Assembly (NCBI GenBank): GCA_019752555.1
Contig: JAIELY010000001.1
Location: 1 to 64,000 of the forward strand
Length of the DNA stretch: 64,000 bases
Direction of reading: 5' to 3'
Origin: Rhabdochlamydiaceae bacterium
GTDB lineage: Bacteria; Chlamydiota; Chlamydiia; Chlamydiales; Rhabdochlamydiaceae
This document shows, piece after piece, positions 9,068 to 16,243 of the stretch (position 1 is its first letter; each line of letters opens with the position of its first letter). Under the pieces are notes generated by a model. That model was not told where the DNA came from, searched no databases, and saw nothing but the letters and a program-made list of their open reading frames with translations. Position numbers and translations under genes: made by a program.

Positions 9068-9191
9068 GGGTGTCTTTATCCTGGGTTAAGGAAGTCTATT
9101 GACGGCTTTCATATGCTCCTGTAAAAACAGAAGGTAAAAACAGTGAGCATGTGCGCTGTTTGTTATCGTGTCCTAAGGCGGATTATAGGAA

Positions 9192-10052
9192 ATGGCGAGT
9201 TTAACGAAAGTGTTTAAATCATTCTTTTTATTTCTTTTGGTAAGTGCTTTTCTTTCAGGATGTTCTGGAATGGAACAGTCGGAGCAAGAGAAGCTGCGCC
9301 GAATGAATGCAAAGGGGGAGTTTGTTTTGCGCTCCCAGAATGAATATGCCTATACTCTTTCCACTCCGAATCAGCGTGTGCGAGAACGCTATCCCTGGGA
9401 GACTGTCTATTCGGGAAAGTTCCCTAAAATCACAAAAGAGTTTTTCCGCTGTCGTGGCAGCAGCGTCAATCCTCCCCATGCAGATTACAAAGATCCGACT
9501 CGACCGGTTAATTATTTGGATTGCGGTGGTTTTCAGAAACACAGCCTCCCGATGAAAGGAGATAAGGAATTTGTCTATCCGGTGCTTATTGATCTCTTGA
9601 ATTATATTCAGGAAAAAACCCAAGCCAAGGTCGTGATTACCTGCGGTCACAGATGCCCAGTGCATAACGCCTATGCCGACAGTTCAACGTATAATCAGAA
9701 CTCAAAGCACATGATAGGGGCTGAAGTTGATTTTTACGTTCAGGGATGGGAGAGCCGTCCTGAAGAGGTAATTGCACTTGTCATGCAGTACTATCAAGAC
9801 AATGCCACCCTTTACAAAGATAAGAAATTCCATCAATTTCTTCGCTTAGAAACAGGTAAGCTCAATGTTTCGACTCCTCCTTGGTACAATAAAGAGATTC
9901 TGATCAAACTCTATAAAAAAAACGAAGGCAGAGACTTCGATAACCGTCATCCCTATCCCTACATTTCCCTCCAAGTGCGCCACGATAAGGAAGCCAATGA
10001 ACAGGTGATTTGCAGCTGGGAAAGAGCCTTCCACTGCTTCCGCAGATATTAA
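9192..10052 (+). CDS. Exported lipoprotein with peptidase M15-like domain
   Basis: The N-terminus is a lipoprotein signal: two basic residues, a hydrophobic run and the lipobox LSGC, with Cys24 as the acylation site. The domain at about 140-190 resembles the M15 zinc D,D-carboxypeptidase/YcbK-like fold: VVITCGHRCPVHN, then SKHMIGAEVDFYV supplying a His and an Asp ligand. A third zinc ligand (usually HxH/W-H near the end) is not obvious, so activity is uncertain. The likely substrate is the peptide part of peptidoglycan. It is transcribed divergently from the sigma-54 activator across 124 bases. Confidence 0.7.
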   Translation: MASLTKVFKSFFLFLLVSAFLSGCSGMEQSEQEKLRRMNAKGEFVLRSQNEYAYTLSTPNQRVRERYPWETVYSGKFPKITKEFFRCRGSSVNPPHADYKDPTRPVNYLDCGGFQKHSLPMKGDKEFVYPVLIDLLNYIQEKTQAKVVITCGHRCPVHNAYADSSTYNQNSKHMIGAEVDFYVQGWESRPEEVIALVMQYYQDNATLYKDKKFHQFLRLETGKLNVSTPPWYNKEILIKLYKKNEGRDFDNRHPYPYISLQVRHDKEANEQVICSWERAFHCFRRY

Positions 10053-10110
10053 TTCTTTTTTGAAGTTGCTTTTTTTAATCTTGATCCAGTATTCTGTCCA
10101 TTCTTTCCGT

Positions 10111-10194
10111 GCCGATGTGGCGGAATTGGTAGACGCGGTAGATTCAAAATCTTCTTCTAGCAATAGAGTGCTGGTTCGAGTCCAGTCATCGGCA
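10111..10194 (+). tRNA. tRNA-Leu (anticodon CAA)
   Basis: Class II tRNA: acceptor GCCGATG/CATCGGC, D arm with GGTAGAC, anticodon loop TTCAAAA (CAA), a long variable arm and T arm CTGGTTCGAGTCCAG. It reads UUG. No CCA is encoded. The anticodon stem GTAGA/TCTTC has one T-T mismatch at the 28-42 position. A strong rho-independent terminator follows seven bases later. Confidence 0.95.
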
Positions 10195-10200
10195 TCTTAA

Positions 10201-10236
10201 CCTGAATAGTTCGAGAGGGCTATTCAGGTTTTTTGT
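10201..10236 (+). terminator. Rho-independent terminator after tRNA-Leu
   Basis: A 9-bp stem CCTGAATAG/CTATTCAGG with a short loop, followed directly by a run of six T residues. It ends the tRNA-Leu transcript. Confidence 0.9.
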
Positions 10237-10289
10237 CATTTTTTATCAAAATGAGCGTTAAAAAAGCGCATCGCTTCAATTCCTTTTTT

Positions 10290-11156
10290 TTAAATTCTCA
10301 ACTCTTTAGAAAATTCATAACTGATAAGTTGTAAGGGTTCAGTTTTTTTAAACGCTTGTTCTTCATGAGAAATTTTTAAAAGTTTCTGTCCGCCATCTTT
10401 TGATGCAATTTGCGCAACAAATTCTAAAACTTCTTTTTCTGAATCGGAAAAGACGCTTAGGTCAGCATTTTCAACGCTCTTTAAAATGTGATAACCCCCA
10501 GAAGTCAAAATTCCTTTAGAGAGAAATAGCTGATAGATATTCTGAAACTGATCTGGACACGGGCCGTATTCTAAGTGAACATATCTCGCTCCAGTTATGC
10601 TCATTCCTCTTTGTTGAAAATGTTTAAAATCCGCATAAAACAGGGCTTTATTTAAAAACAGAGGGCTTTTCGTAAACTCTATCAAGTAGCGCACAGCTTG
10701 TTTAAAAAGTTCTAAGCAAAACGACCTGTTACCGCTATAAATATCAGAGGATTGGCTTTTCCAATGAACTTCAAGAGCATTAAGTTCTGCGTAGGCTTCA
10801 TCACATTTCAAGCGGATATGATCGTCTTGAACGACATCCTGGACGTAGTAGGTTTCCCAACGTTTAATGCTTGCTTCTCCAACCTTTAAGTAATTAGCAA
10901 AGGCAGTTTGAGACATTCCAAGCGAAGTTCGATATTTAATGATTTCCTCAGACGTCAAAAGATTATGTTGCTTGCGATATTTATCGGCAGCACATCTTCG
11001 CAGCACATTCATTTGTTCCCCATCCATTAAAGGAGTTTGGCAGTTCGTGCAAACAAAAGAAGGCACGACTACTTCAACTTCTTCTCCCTTGATTTCAGGA
11101 TTAAAGCGAATGTTTTTGGACTCAAACTTTTCACAATCGCAATTTAGGCATTTCAT
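10290..11156 (-). CDS. MqsA-type antitoxin with C-terminal SocA/Panacea (DUF4065) domain
   Basis: Three parts in order: an N-terminal zinc-binding region with two Cys pairs (KCLNCDC and CTNCQ), an XRE/MqsA-like helix-turn-helix (about residues 70-105, LGMSQTAFANYLKVGEASIKRWE), and a SocA-like Panacea domain (about 145-285) recognised by KALFYADF, MSITGARYVHLEYGPCP. Panacea domains neutralise toxins of many unrelated families, and MqsA-type HTHs usually repress their own operon. Its ATG directly follows the stop of the upstream gene (TAAATG) with GGAG inside that gene's end, so the two are co-translated as a toxin-antitoxin pair. Confidence 0.85.
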   Translation of the reverse strand: MKCLNCDCEKFESKNIRFNPEIKGEEVEVVVPSFVCTNCQTPLMDGEQMNVLRRCAADKYRKQHNLLTSEEIIKYRTSLGMSQTAFANYLKVGEASIKRWETYYVQDVVQDDHIRLKCDEAYAELNALEVHWKSQSSDIYSGNRSFCLELFKQAVRYLIEFTKSPLFLNKALFYADFKHFQQRGMSITGARYVHLEYGPCPDQFQNIYQLFLSKGILTSGGYHILKSVENADLSVFSDSEKEVLEFVAQIASKDGGQKLLKISHEEQAFKKTEPLQLISYEFSKELRI

Positions 11157-11540
11157 TTAATCTTCTCCTTGTTGTTCTGTCGAACGGCTTTCGTGTAGAG
11201 AGACGTAATAATATCGCTCATTCTTCAGAACAAATTTAATGTACATCTGCTTGGCGCACTTAGCACTCCACCAGCTAAAAGCCAGTAGTTCAAGCCCAAT
11301 TATCGCTTTTTCATAGGACTTTTGTGGAGGTCTTGCCCCTCTATAATCCTTTGGAGTAATTTCCTCCAGCAACTCCCTAATCAAATGCCAAACATCATTT
11401 GTATCCCCAATGTCGAGATTATTTAACTCACCGACAACCTTAGAAGGGTTAGCAAACACCCCGTATCGGTTTTTTAAAAATTCTTTTGCTTCATTCAATC
11501 GTTTATCTAGTTCTCGATCCGAGGGGCGTCTATCATGCAT
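11157..11540 (-). CDS. Putative toxin of the MqsA/Panacea pair
   Basis: A 127-aa protein encoded first in the pair. I do not recognise its family with certainty. The C-terminal pattern KQMYIKFVLKNERYYYVSLHES resembles the last strands of MqsR/RelE-fold mRNA interferases (a YxKF-x-VSFH layout), and an ARPP...YEKAIIGLELL stretch precedes it, so an MqsR-like fold is possible but weak. The assignment as toxin rests on position: toxin-first order as in mqsRA, zero-gap coupling to the antitoxin and a likely autoregulated promoter just upstream. The start is the ATG at 11540; no strong Shine-Dalgarno is visible. Confidence 0.6.
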   Translation of the reverse strand: MHDRRPSDRELDKRLNEAKEFLKNRYGVFANPSKVVGELNNLDIGDTNDVWHLIRELLEEITPKDYRGARPPQKSYEKAIIGLELLAFSWWSAKCAKQMYIKFVLKNERYYYVSLHESRSTEQQGED

Positions 11541-11560
11541 TGCATGCCTATCCGTATATT

Positions 11561-11590
11561 ATTGTAGCATCATATGATACCGTTTTGCAA
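11561..11590 (-). promoter_or_regulatory. Promoter and candidate operator of the TA operon
   Basis: On the minus strand, TTGCAA (11590-11585) and TACAAT (11566-11561) are separated by 18 bases, a good sigma-70-type -35/-10 pair about 20 bases before the toxin start. The spacer holds the perfect palindrome ATCATATGAT (11569-11578). A palindrome between -35 and -10 is where an autorepressing antitoxin HTH would be expected to bind; that binding is inference. Confidence 0.5.
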
Positions 11591-11794
11591 GAAAAAAGTC
11601 AACACTCTAGAACCTGCTTCTATTCCTGAAGAGCATTTATCTGATTAAAAATTAAATGCTTATGAGGACCGACAAAAGATTTATTGCTTTAGAAGACATG
11701 AACATTTTCCACACTTCCCCTTAGCCCCCCCCTCCGCTAAAGTTCTGTATATGAAGGAGGTAAGAAAAAGGGACAAATGCAACGAAAAAATACG

Positions 11795-12001
11795 CTAAAC
11801 AGCCCTTTTATAGATCTTTGACCCTTTGCCTCTGCCTCTTTCTAACATCCAAGCAACTTTTGCAAAGCAGGATGAATTCCTATCGAATTGATCTATTAAA
11901 AAAATGGGCAGAGAGTTTTGACTTTTCCAAAGTTTGGCTTCAATACCTATCTTCAGGGTGTCGTTTAGGTAATCTTTAAGGATTGCAATCGGCTTATTCA
12001 T
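11795..12001 (-). pseudogene. Possible 5' remnant of a broken gene
   Basis: The first ~40 codons (MNKPIAILKDYLNDTLKIGIEAK..., then LPIFLIDQFD) read like the amino end of a normal folded protein. After that the frame turns into low-quality, basic sequence, and another frame of the same strand reads EFILLCKSCLDV, as if a small indel split the gene. No downstream continuation is left before base 11541. It could also be a real short gene. I cannot name the family. Confidence 0.3.
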
Positions 12002-12085
12002 AGCTCTTCAATCACTTTTATTTGCATGACAACATGGTCGATGTTATCGTGCAAATATTTGGTTGAGACGGCGATTATTTTTGAA

Positions 12086-13306
12086 TTACGGGTTTTGCTG
12101 CATGATTAACCTGAACCCATGAACGTTAGGCGCTCCCATTTTTCGAATGGCCTCATTACGTCCTTGAATTTGTTGAGGATCTGAGATGGCTTGAATTTTT
12201 ATATTGGACATTGCAAAAATGTTCTGGACGCGCTCTCTTCTTCGCTTTTCAAAGGCCTCGATGAACGCGGTTACTTTCTCTGATTTCATCTTGTTCTCAA
12301 TTAAGTCTTGCAGAACGTACGCATCTTCAAAGGCTTGGGCAGCTCCATTTTGCAGCATGGGCCCGAAGGCGTGCGCAGCATCTCCCAGCAATAGCACGCG
12401 TGAAAAGCCATCTAATTTAAATCTTACGCTGTGGCTTTTTTCCATGTGGTGGATATAGTAATGAACGTTTTTTCCAGCAAGATTCTGCTGATCGATTGTG
12501 TGAAGAGCGTTTGGAACAAGACCTCCAAAACATGAAAATACCTGAGAGAAGCCTTGAGTCGGCAGGCGCTTTTCAGGTTGGAAGATATGGCCATAAACAT
12601 ATGTTTGATTGCTTGGCATTGGATAGAGTAAGACTAAGCGATCAGATCCGAGCATATAAGTGGGCATCATGATTTCTTCGGGAGCGTCAATCACAGCTCT
12701 CCAAACCAATAAGCCTAAAAATTCAGGAAGCTCGTTGGGATGGATCTGCTTTCTCAGACTGGAATGAACCCCATCGCAACCAATCACAAGATCATAAGAC
12801 TTGATCTTTCCATTTGAGAATTCAACGAGGACCTTATCGTTTTCTTCTGAAAAAGAATTGAGAGTAGTCGATGTCTGGATTTGAGTGCGTTTATCTAAAT
12901 GGGATAAGAGCTGCTTAACTAATTCGTCTCTGCCAAGGGAATAGAATTGAGCGCCCTCTGGATGAAGAGCATCGATTTTTTCTTGGGCGAGAATGTCACC
13001 TTGATCATCTGTGAACTGCATGCTTTGAATGAGAAGGGCATTTGAACCGATATCGATTCCCAGCTGATTTAAGGCCCAAGTTCCATTCGCGGGAATTGCA
13101 ATGCCCGCGCCATCTGAGCGGATTTGATCCTCTTTCTCAATGAGATCAGGGAAGATCCCTCTATTTTGCAAGGCTTTGGCAACGGATAGACCACAGGGTC
13201 CCGCGCCTACGATTAAAACCTTAATGCAATCTTCTGAAATAGAATCAGCAAAACCAGATGATAGGTGTGCCACAAAAAAGCTCCATAGAAATATTAGTCT
13301 TTTCAT
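12086..13306 (-). CDS. Exported FAD-dependent monooxygenase (PHBH/UbiH-like)
   Basis: A class A flavoprotein monooxygenase: dinucleotide motif VGAGPCG at about 33-39, the DG motif IGCDGVHSSLRKQI, and the FAD ribityl-binding LLLGDAAHAFGPMLQNGA with AQAFEDA. These enzymes hydroxylate aromatic or related substrates using NAD(P)H and oxygen. Unusually, the FAD domain is preceded by a clear signal peptide (MKRLIFLWSFF... ending GFA, cleavage near residue 20), implying export. It stands alone; nothing nearby suggests the substrate. Length (406 aa) is normal for the family. Confidence 0.8.
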   Translation of the reverse strand: MKRLIFLWSFFVAHLSSGFADSISEDCIKVLIVGAGPCGLSVAKALQNRGIFPDLIEKEDQIRSDGAGIAIPANGTWALNQLGIDIGSNALLIQSMQFTDDQGDILAQEKIDALHPEGAQFYSLGRDELVKQLLSHLDKRTQIQTSTTLNSFSEENDKVLVEFSNGKIKSYDLVIGCDGVHSSLRKQIHPNELPEFLGLLVWRAVIDAPEEIMMPTYMLGSDRLVLLYPMPSNQTYVYGHIFQPEKRLPTQGFSQVFSCFGGLVPNALHTIDQQNLAGKNVHYYIHHMEKSHSVRFKLDGFSRVLLLGDAAHAFGPMLQNGAAQAFEDAYVLQDLIENKMKSEKVTAFIEAFEKRRRERVQNIFAMSNIKIQAISDPQQIQGRNEAIRKMGAPNVHGFRLIMQQNP

Positions 13307-13500
13307 GCATCTTAACCGCCGTCAAAAATTGAAATCACAAGATATACCAATTCCGATTTTTCTCAGCAGAAAAACGTTAAATTCTTTTGGTCCCTTTTAA
13401 AAGAGCGCTTAGGAATGAGATTGCAAAAGACAAAAAGCTGCTTTCAGGCTAAAACTAATGCGGAAAACTTTTATCCTGCGAACCAAACTTAAAGGAATTC

Positions 13501-13857
13501 ATGATCCTCTATATTTATAGCAAATGCTCGACTTGTCAAAAGGCCATGCAATTCTTAAAAAACTGCGCTGTTGACATTATGGTTAAAGAGATTATCCAAG
13601 AGCCGCCAACGGTATCTGAGCTGCAACAAATGCTAAAGTTTCAAAACGGCGATCTCAAAAAACTGCTCAATACCTCAGGATTGCTCTATCGCCAGATGCA
13701 ACTCTCTCATAAAATGAAAGACATGACTCTAGAAGAAGTGTTTGCTTTGCTCAGTCAACACGGAATGCTTGTAAAGCGCCCGTTTTTGATTGCTGATGAT
13801 TTCGGACTGACAGGTTTTAACGAAGCAAAATGGGCAACGTCTCTCTCTGTGGACTAA
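13501..13857 (+). CDS. ArsC/Spx-family (YffB-like) protein
   Basis: A 118-aa thioredoxin-fold protein of the ArsC/Spx superfamily: N-terminal strand MILYIYSKCSTCQKAMQFL with a CXXC (Cys9 and Cys12), a central LKKLLNTSGLLYR (arsenate-reductase LFNTSG-type motif) and a C-terminal MLVKRPFLI. Known members reduce arsenate with glutathione or glutaredoxin, or regulate RNA polymerase (Spx). The CXXC favours a redox-active or Spx-like type, but the true role is open. The ATG at 13501 follows AAAGGAATTC. It ends 52 bases before the dipeptidase gene and may be co-transcribed with it. Confidence 0.8.
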   Translation: MILYIYSKCSTCQKAMQFLKNCAVDIMVKEIIQEPPTVSELQQMLKFQNGDLKKLLNTSGLLYRQMQLSHKMKDMTLEEVFALLSQHGMLVKRPFLIADDFGLTGFNEAKWATSLSVD

Positions 13858-13909
13858 AAATTTGAGTCGTGTTAGTTTCGAAGCCTCTAACGGGGAGGTT
13901 AATGTGGTA

Positions 13910-14539
13910 ATGATACAAGGGAAGAAATGGGTTGGTGTTTGGGGTCTAGCGGTAGCGCTCATTCATGGGGGATCCGCGTTAGCAGAGGAAAGTAGCTATG
14001 AGCCAGCTCTCTTGGACGTGCAATCTGTGATTCCACAGGTTCAAGTGGATCTGAAGTACGCGACGACAGATAACTTCACAGGACAGATTGTCTATGATTT
14101 TGATCGGTGCTTGCTTCTTAAAGAGGTGGTAGACGCGCTCTGTCTTGTACAAGCTGAGCTTGAGGAGCTGGGCTTTGGTTTGAAAATTTGGGATGGATTT
14201 CGGCCTGTTGCCGCTCAGTGGAAGTTTTGGGAGCTTGTGCCTGATGAGCGCTATGTCAGTGATCCGAGAAAAGGGGGGAGGCATACGCGAGGCACTGCTG
14301 TTGATCTCACATTGATCACAACAGAGGGAACAGAATTGCCAATGCCGTCTTTGTTCGATGATTTTAGCGAAAAAGCGCACCGGAATTATCAGGGTGCTTC
14401 ATACGAAGAGATCAGCAATCGCAAGCTGTTAGAAGAGGTGATGGAAAAGCATGGATTTGTAGGGCTTCCTACAGAATGGTGGCATTTCGATCTCATCGGC
14501 TGGGAAAAGTATCCTCCGATTGTCTCTCAAGAGAATTAG
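13910..14539 (+). CDS. D-alanyl-D-alanine dipeptidase (VanX/DdpX family), exported
   Basis: Zinc M15D peptidase: DLKYATTDNFTG near the start of the mature part, IWDGFRP (transition-state Arg), RHTRGTAVD providing the zinc His and Asp, and TEWWHFD with the catalytic Glu and third zinc ligand His. The family cuts free D-Ala-D-Ala, for recycling or for vancomycin resistance. A signal peptide (WVGVWGLAVALIHGGSALA) points to the periplasm, which favours scavenging. The frame opens with TTG at 13862; GGGGAGG at 13892-13898 supports a start at ATG 13910 or GTG 13904. No van regulatory genes are present. Confidence 0.85.
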   Translation: MIQGKKWVGVWGLAVALIHGGSALAEESSYEPALLDVQSVIPQVQVDLKYATTDNFTGQIVYDFDRCLLLKEVVDALCLVQAELEELGFGLKIWDGFRPVAAQWKFWELVPDERYVSDPRKGGRHTRGTAVDLTLITTEGTELPMPSLFDDFSEKAHRNYQGASYEEISNRKLLEEVMEKHGFVGLPTEWWHFDLIGWEKYPPIVSQEN

Positions 14540-14583
14540 AAAAAGTAGGTTTTGCTAAGCTCCTGATCTTGAAATGGTTTTAA

Positions 14584-15630
14584 TTATGGCCCTGAGGCTT
14601 TCACGGCGCGGAAGATCGCCATTTCATCTGAGCTGATGTTTAGTGTCATGACGTAGGTAGATCCGGATTCGATCTGGACCTGCCAATGAGCGCTTGCTTG
14701 CTTAGCGTGAGCGTTGAAATTTGAGTTGGGCACTGCATCGAAGCTGTTGTAGCGGTAGAGGTTGTAGGCGACGCCAGGTTCGAGGTCTGTCATCGTGAGG
14801 GTGAGTTTGAGAGGAGTGGGGGCTGGGCGTGCATTCGATCCATTTTGGATGTCGGGATGCTCGGAGTTGGGATTGGTTTCTAGGCGGACGCGGACTGTTT
14901 CATTGTTTAGATCTAAAACGCCGCGGATGGCAATTCCGTAATTATGACCTTCGAGAGGTAAGGAATAAACGGGACCATGTTTCGTGTTGGCCTGTTGCCG
15001 TGTGGCTTGGAATGCATCGAAATTGTAGCTGAATTTGTAATGCGGATTGCACGGGTCTCCCCAGAGTCCGTTGTCTGTGAAGTAGAGGATGTCATCCCCA
15101 TCGTAGCTCGTGTTTGTGAAAGGGAGGTTAGAGCCGATCCCTGTCACGAGAACGATGTGGTCATAGGACGGATCTCCCGCATTTGGATGAGAGTTATGGT
15201 AGAACCGGTATTGGTTCATGTAAATGCCGATTGCAACAGGGCAGCCATGGATGACGTTCTCTTTTATCCATGAGAGAAAATCATCCGTGCTCTCATTTTG
15301 GAAGGAGGCCCATTCGTGGGATTCTAAATGCATCTTAGCTGCTGCTGCGTGAGCGTTCAGCCCCAGAAGTAGCTGGCAAGACTTCTGGTCGTTGCCTTGA
15401 CAGGCGATAGCGCGCGCATCGTACTGAGAAATGTACTGTCCAAAGTATAGCCCTGCGCTAATGAGTGCGACCTCTCCGCAGTAACCGGAATTTTCGTTCC
15501 ACTGAAGACGAGGAGGTGTGTGTAGAATGCGTATGTGTTCGTTTGCGACATTATAGGCGTGCATTGCCATGCCTGAGATGGGGATAAATGCGGTTAAGGC
15601 GGCAAAAAGAAGGGCGAGGATATTTGTCAT
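14584..15630 (-). CDS. Exported papain-fold (C39-like) cysteine peptidase candidate
   Basis: A 348-aa protein with a signal peptide (hydrophobic residues 3-22, ending near GMAMHA). WNENSGYCGEVALISAG places Cys51 at the start of a helix after a Trp-containing loop, as in C39-like peptidases; PSYDHIVLVTGI gives His158 at the start of a strand, and YFTDNG gives Asp186/Asn187. Together they form a plausible Cys-His-Asp/Asn triad. Residues ~235-348 form a beta-rich C-terminal part (LEPGVAYNLYRYNS) like a carbohydrate- or protein-binding domain. No ABC exporter is adjacent, so it is not a bacteriocin leader peptidase. GGAGG sits just upstream of the ATG. Confidence 0.6.
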   Translation of the reverse strand: MTNILALLFAALTAFIPISGMAMHAYNVANEHIRILHTPPRLQWNENSGYCGEVALISAGLYFGQYISQYDARAIACQGNDQKSCQLLLGLNAHAAAAKMHLESHEWASFQNESTDDFLSWIKENVIHGCPVAIGIYMNQYRFYHNSHPNAGDPSYDHIVLVTGIGSNLPFTNTSYDGDDILYFTDNGLWGDPCNPHYKFSYNFDAFQATRQQANTKHGPVYSLPLEGHNYGIAIRGVLDLNNETVRVRLETNPNSEHPDIQNGSNARPAPTPLKLTLTMTDLEPGVAYNLYRYNSFDAVPNSNFNAHAKQASAHWQVQIESGSTYVMTLNISSDEMAIFRAVKASGP

Positions 15631-15754
15631 AAAAAACCTCCTGAGAAAAAATTTATATCAATACTACTTCATGAAAGCTGCCTTAGGCAAGAAGATTGTG
15701 CGATAAAGGTGTTTCGGTTATCGTTTTTTTCTTAAATTTCATTGGAGGTTCCTG

Positions 15755-16243
15755 ATGGGTTATTTAAAGCGTGTTGTTCTCTTTCTAATGTTATGGGTCT
15801 GTGCGCTGCAGGCAGAAGAGGGGGCAGAAAACCAGATCCGTGTTTATGTGGATGTGGTTGCAGACCTGATGCATCCGGGGCATGTTGCATTTTTCAAAAA
15901 TGCGAAGGAATTTGGCAATTATTTAATTGTGGGTGTTCATTCTGATGAGGATGTGGATTCTTACAAGCGCGTGCCTATCTTAAATCTCGAGGAGAGAGTG
16001 GCTCTTGTCAGTTCCTGCCGCTATGTCGATGAGGTCTATGTCGGGGCGCCTTTGCGTATTACAGAAGAATTTGTCAAAAAGATGAACATCGACGTCGTTG
16101 TTCACGGCGATGATTTTAATCCCGATACGCTTTTAGAGTGGTATGGAGTGCCGATTCAGTTGGGGATTTTTAAGACGGTTCCCTACACGAAAGGAGTTTC
16201 GACAACCGAAATCATCCAGCGGATTAAAGACAGGTTTAAATAA
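15755..16243 (+). CDS. Cytidylyltransferase-like protein with N-terminal signal peptide
   Basis: Residues ~28-160 form one cytidylyltransferase domain of the TagD / ethanolamine-phosphate type: nucleotide-binding HPGH (40-43), GVHSDEDVDSYKR, ERVALVSSCRYVDEV, VVHGDD and C-terminal STTEIIQRI. Such enzymes make CDP-alcohols. Here the domain is preceded by a 20-residue hydrophobic signal (LKRVVLFLMLWVCALQA). GGAGG at ideal spacing before ATG 15755, and no later Met before the domain, show that the signal is part of the product. The stop TAA overlaps the next ATG, coupling it to the HAD phosphatase. Confidence 0.8.
   Translation: MGYLKRVVLFLMLWVCALQAEEGAENQIRVYVDVVADLMHPGHVAFFKNAKEFGNYLIVGVHSDEDVDSYKRVPILNLEERVALVSSCRYVDEVYVGAPLRITEEFVKKMNIDVVVHGDDFNPDTLLEWYGVPIQLGIFKTVPYTKGVSTTEIIQRIKDRFK

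Larger units (their letters stand above)
11541..12085. other. Gene-poor interval between the TA pair and the monooxygenase gene
   Basis: It contains the TA promoter, a 24-codon open frame on the plus strand (11574-11648) that ends SIPEEHLSD and may be a remnant, a C-rich run near 11724, and the decayed 68-codon reading frame at 11795-12001. No RNA gene, insertion sequence or direct repeat was recognised. It looks like a decay zone next to a mobile-type module. Confidence 0.4.

Noticed and set aside
10939-11160. 73-codon plus-strand frame over the antitoxin start
   Set aside because: Shadow of the MqsA zinc region; no start context and no family resemblance.
11574-11648. 24-codon plus-strand frame beside the TA promoter
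   Set aside because: Too short, no ribosome binding site and overlapping the TA operator; kept only as a possible remnant.
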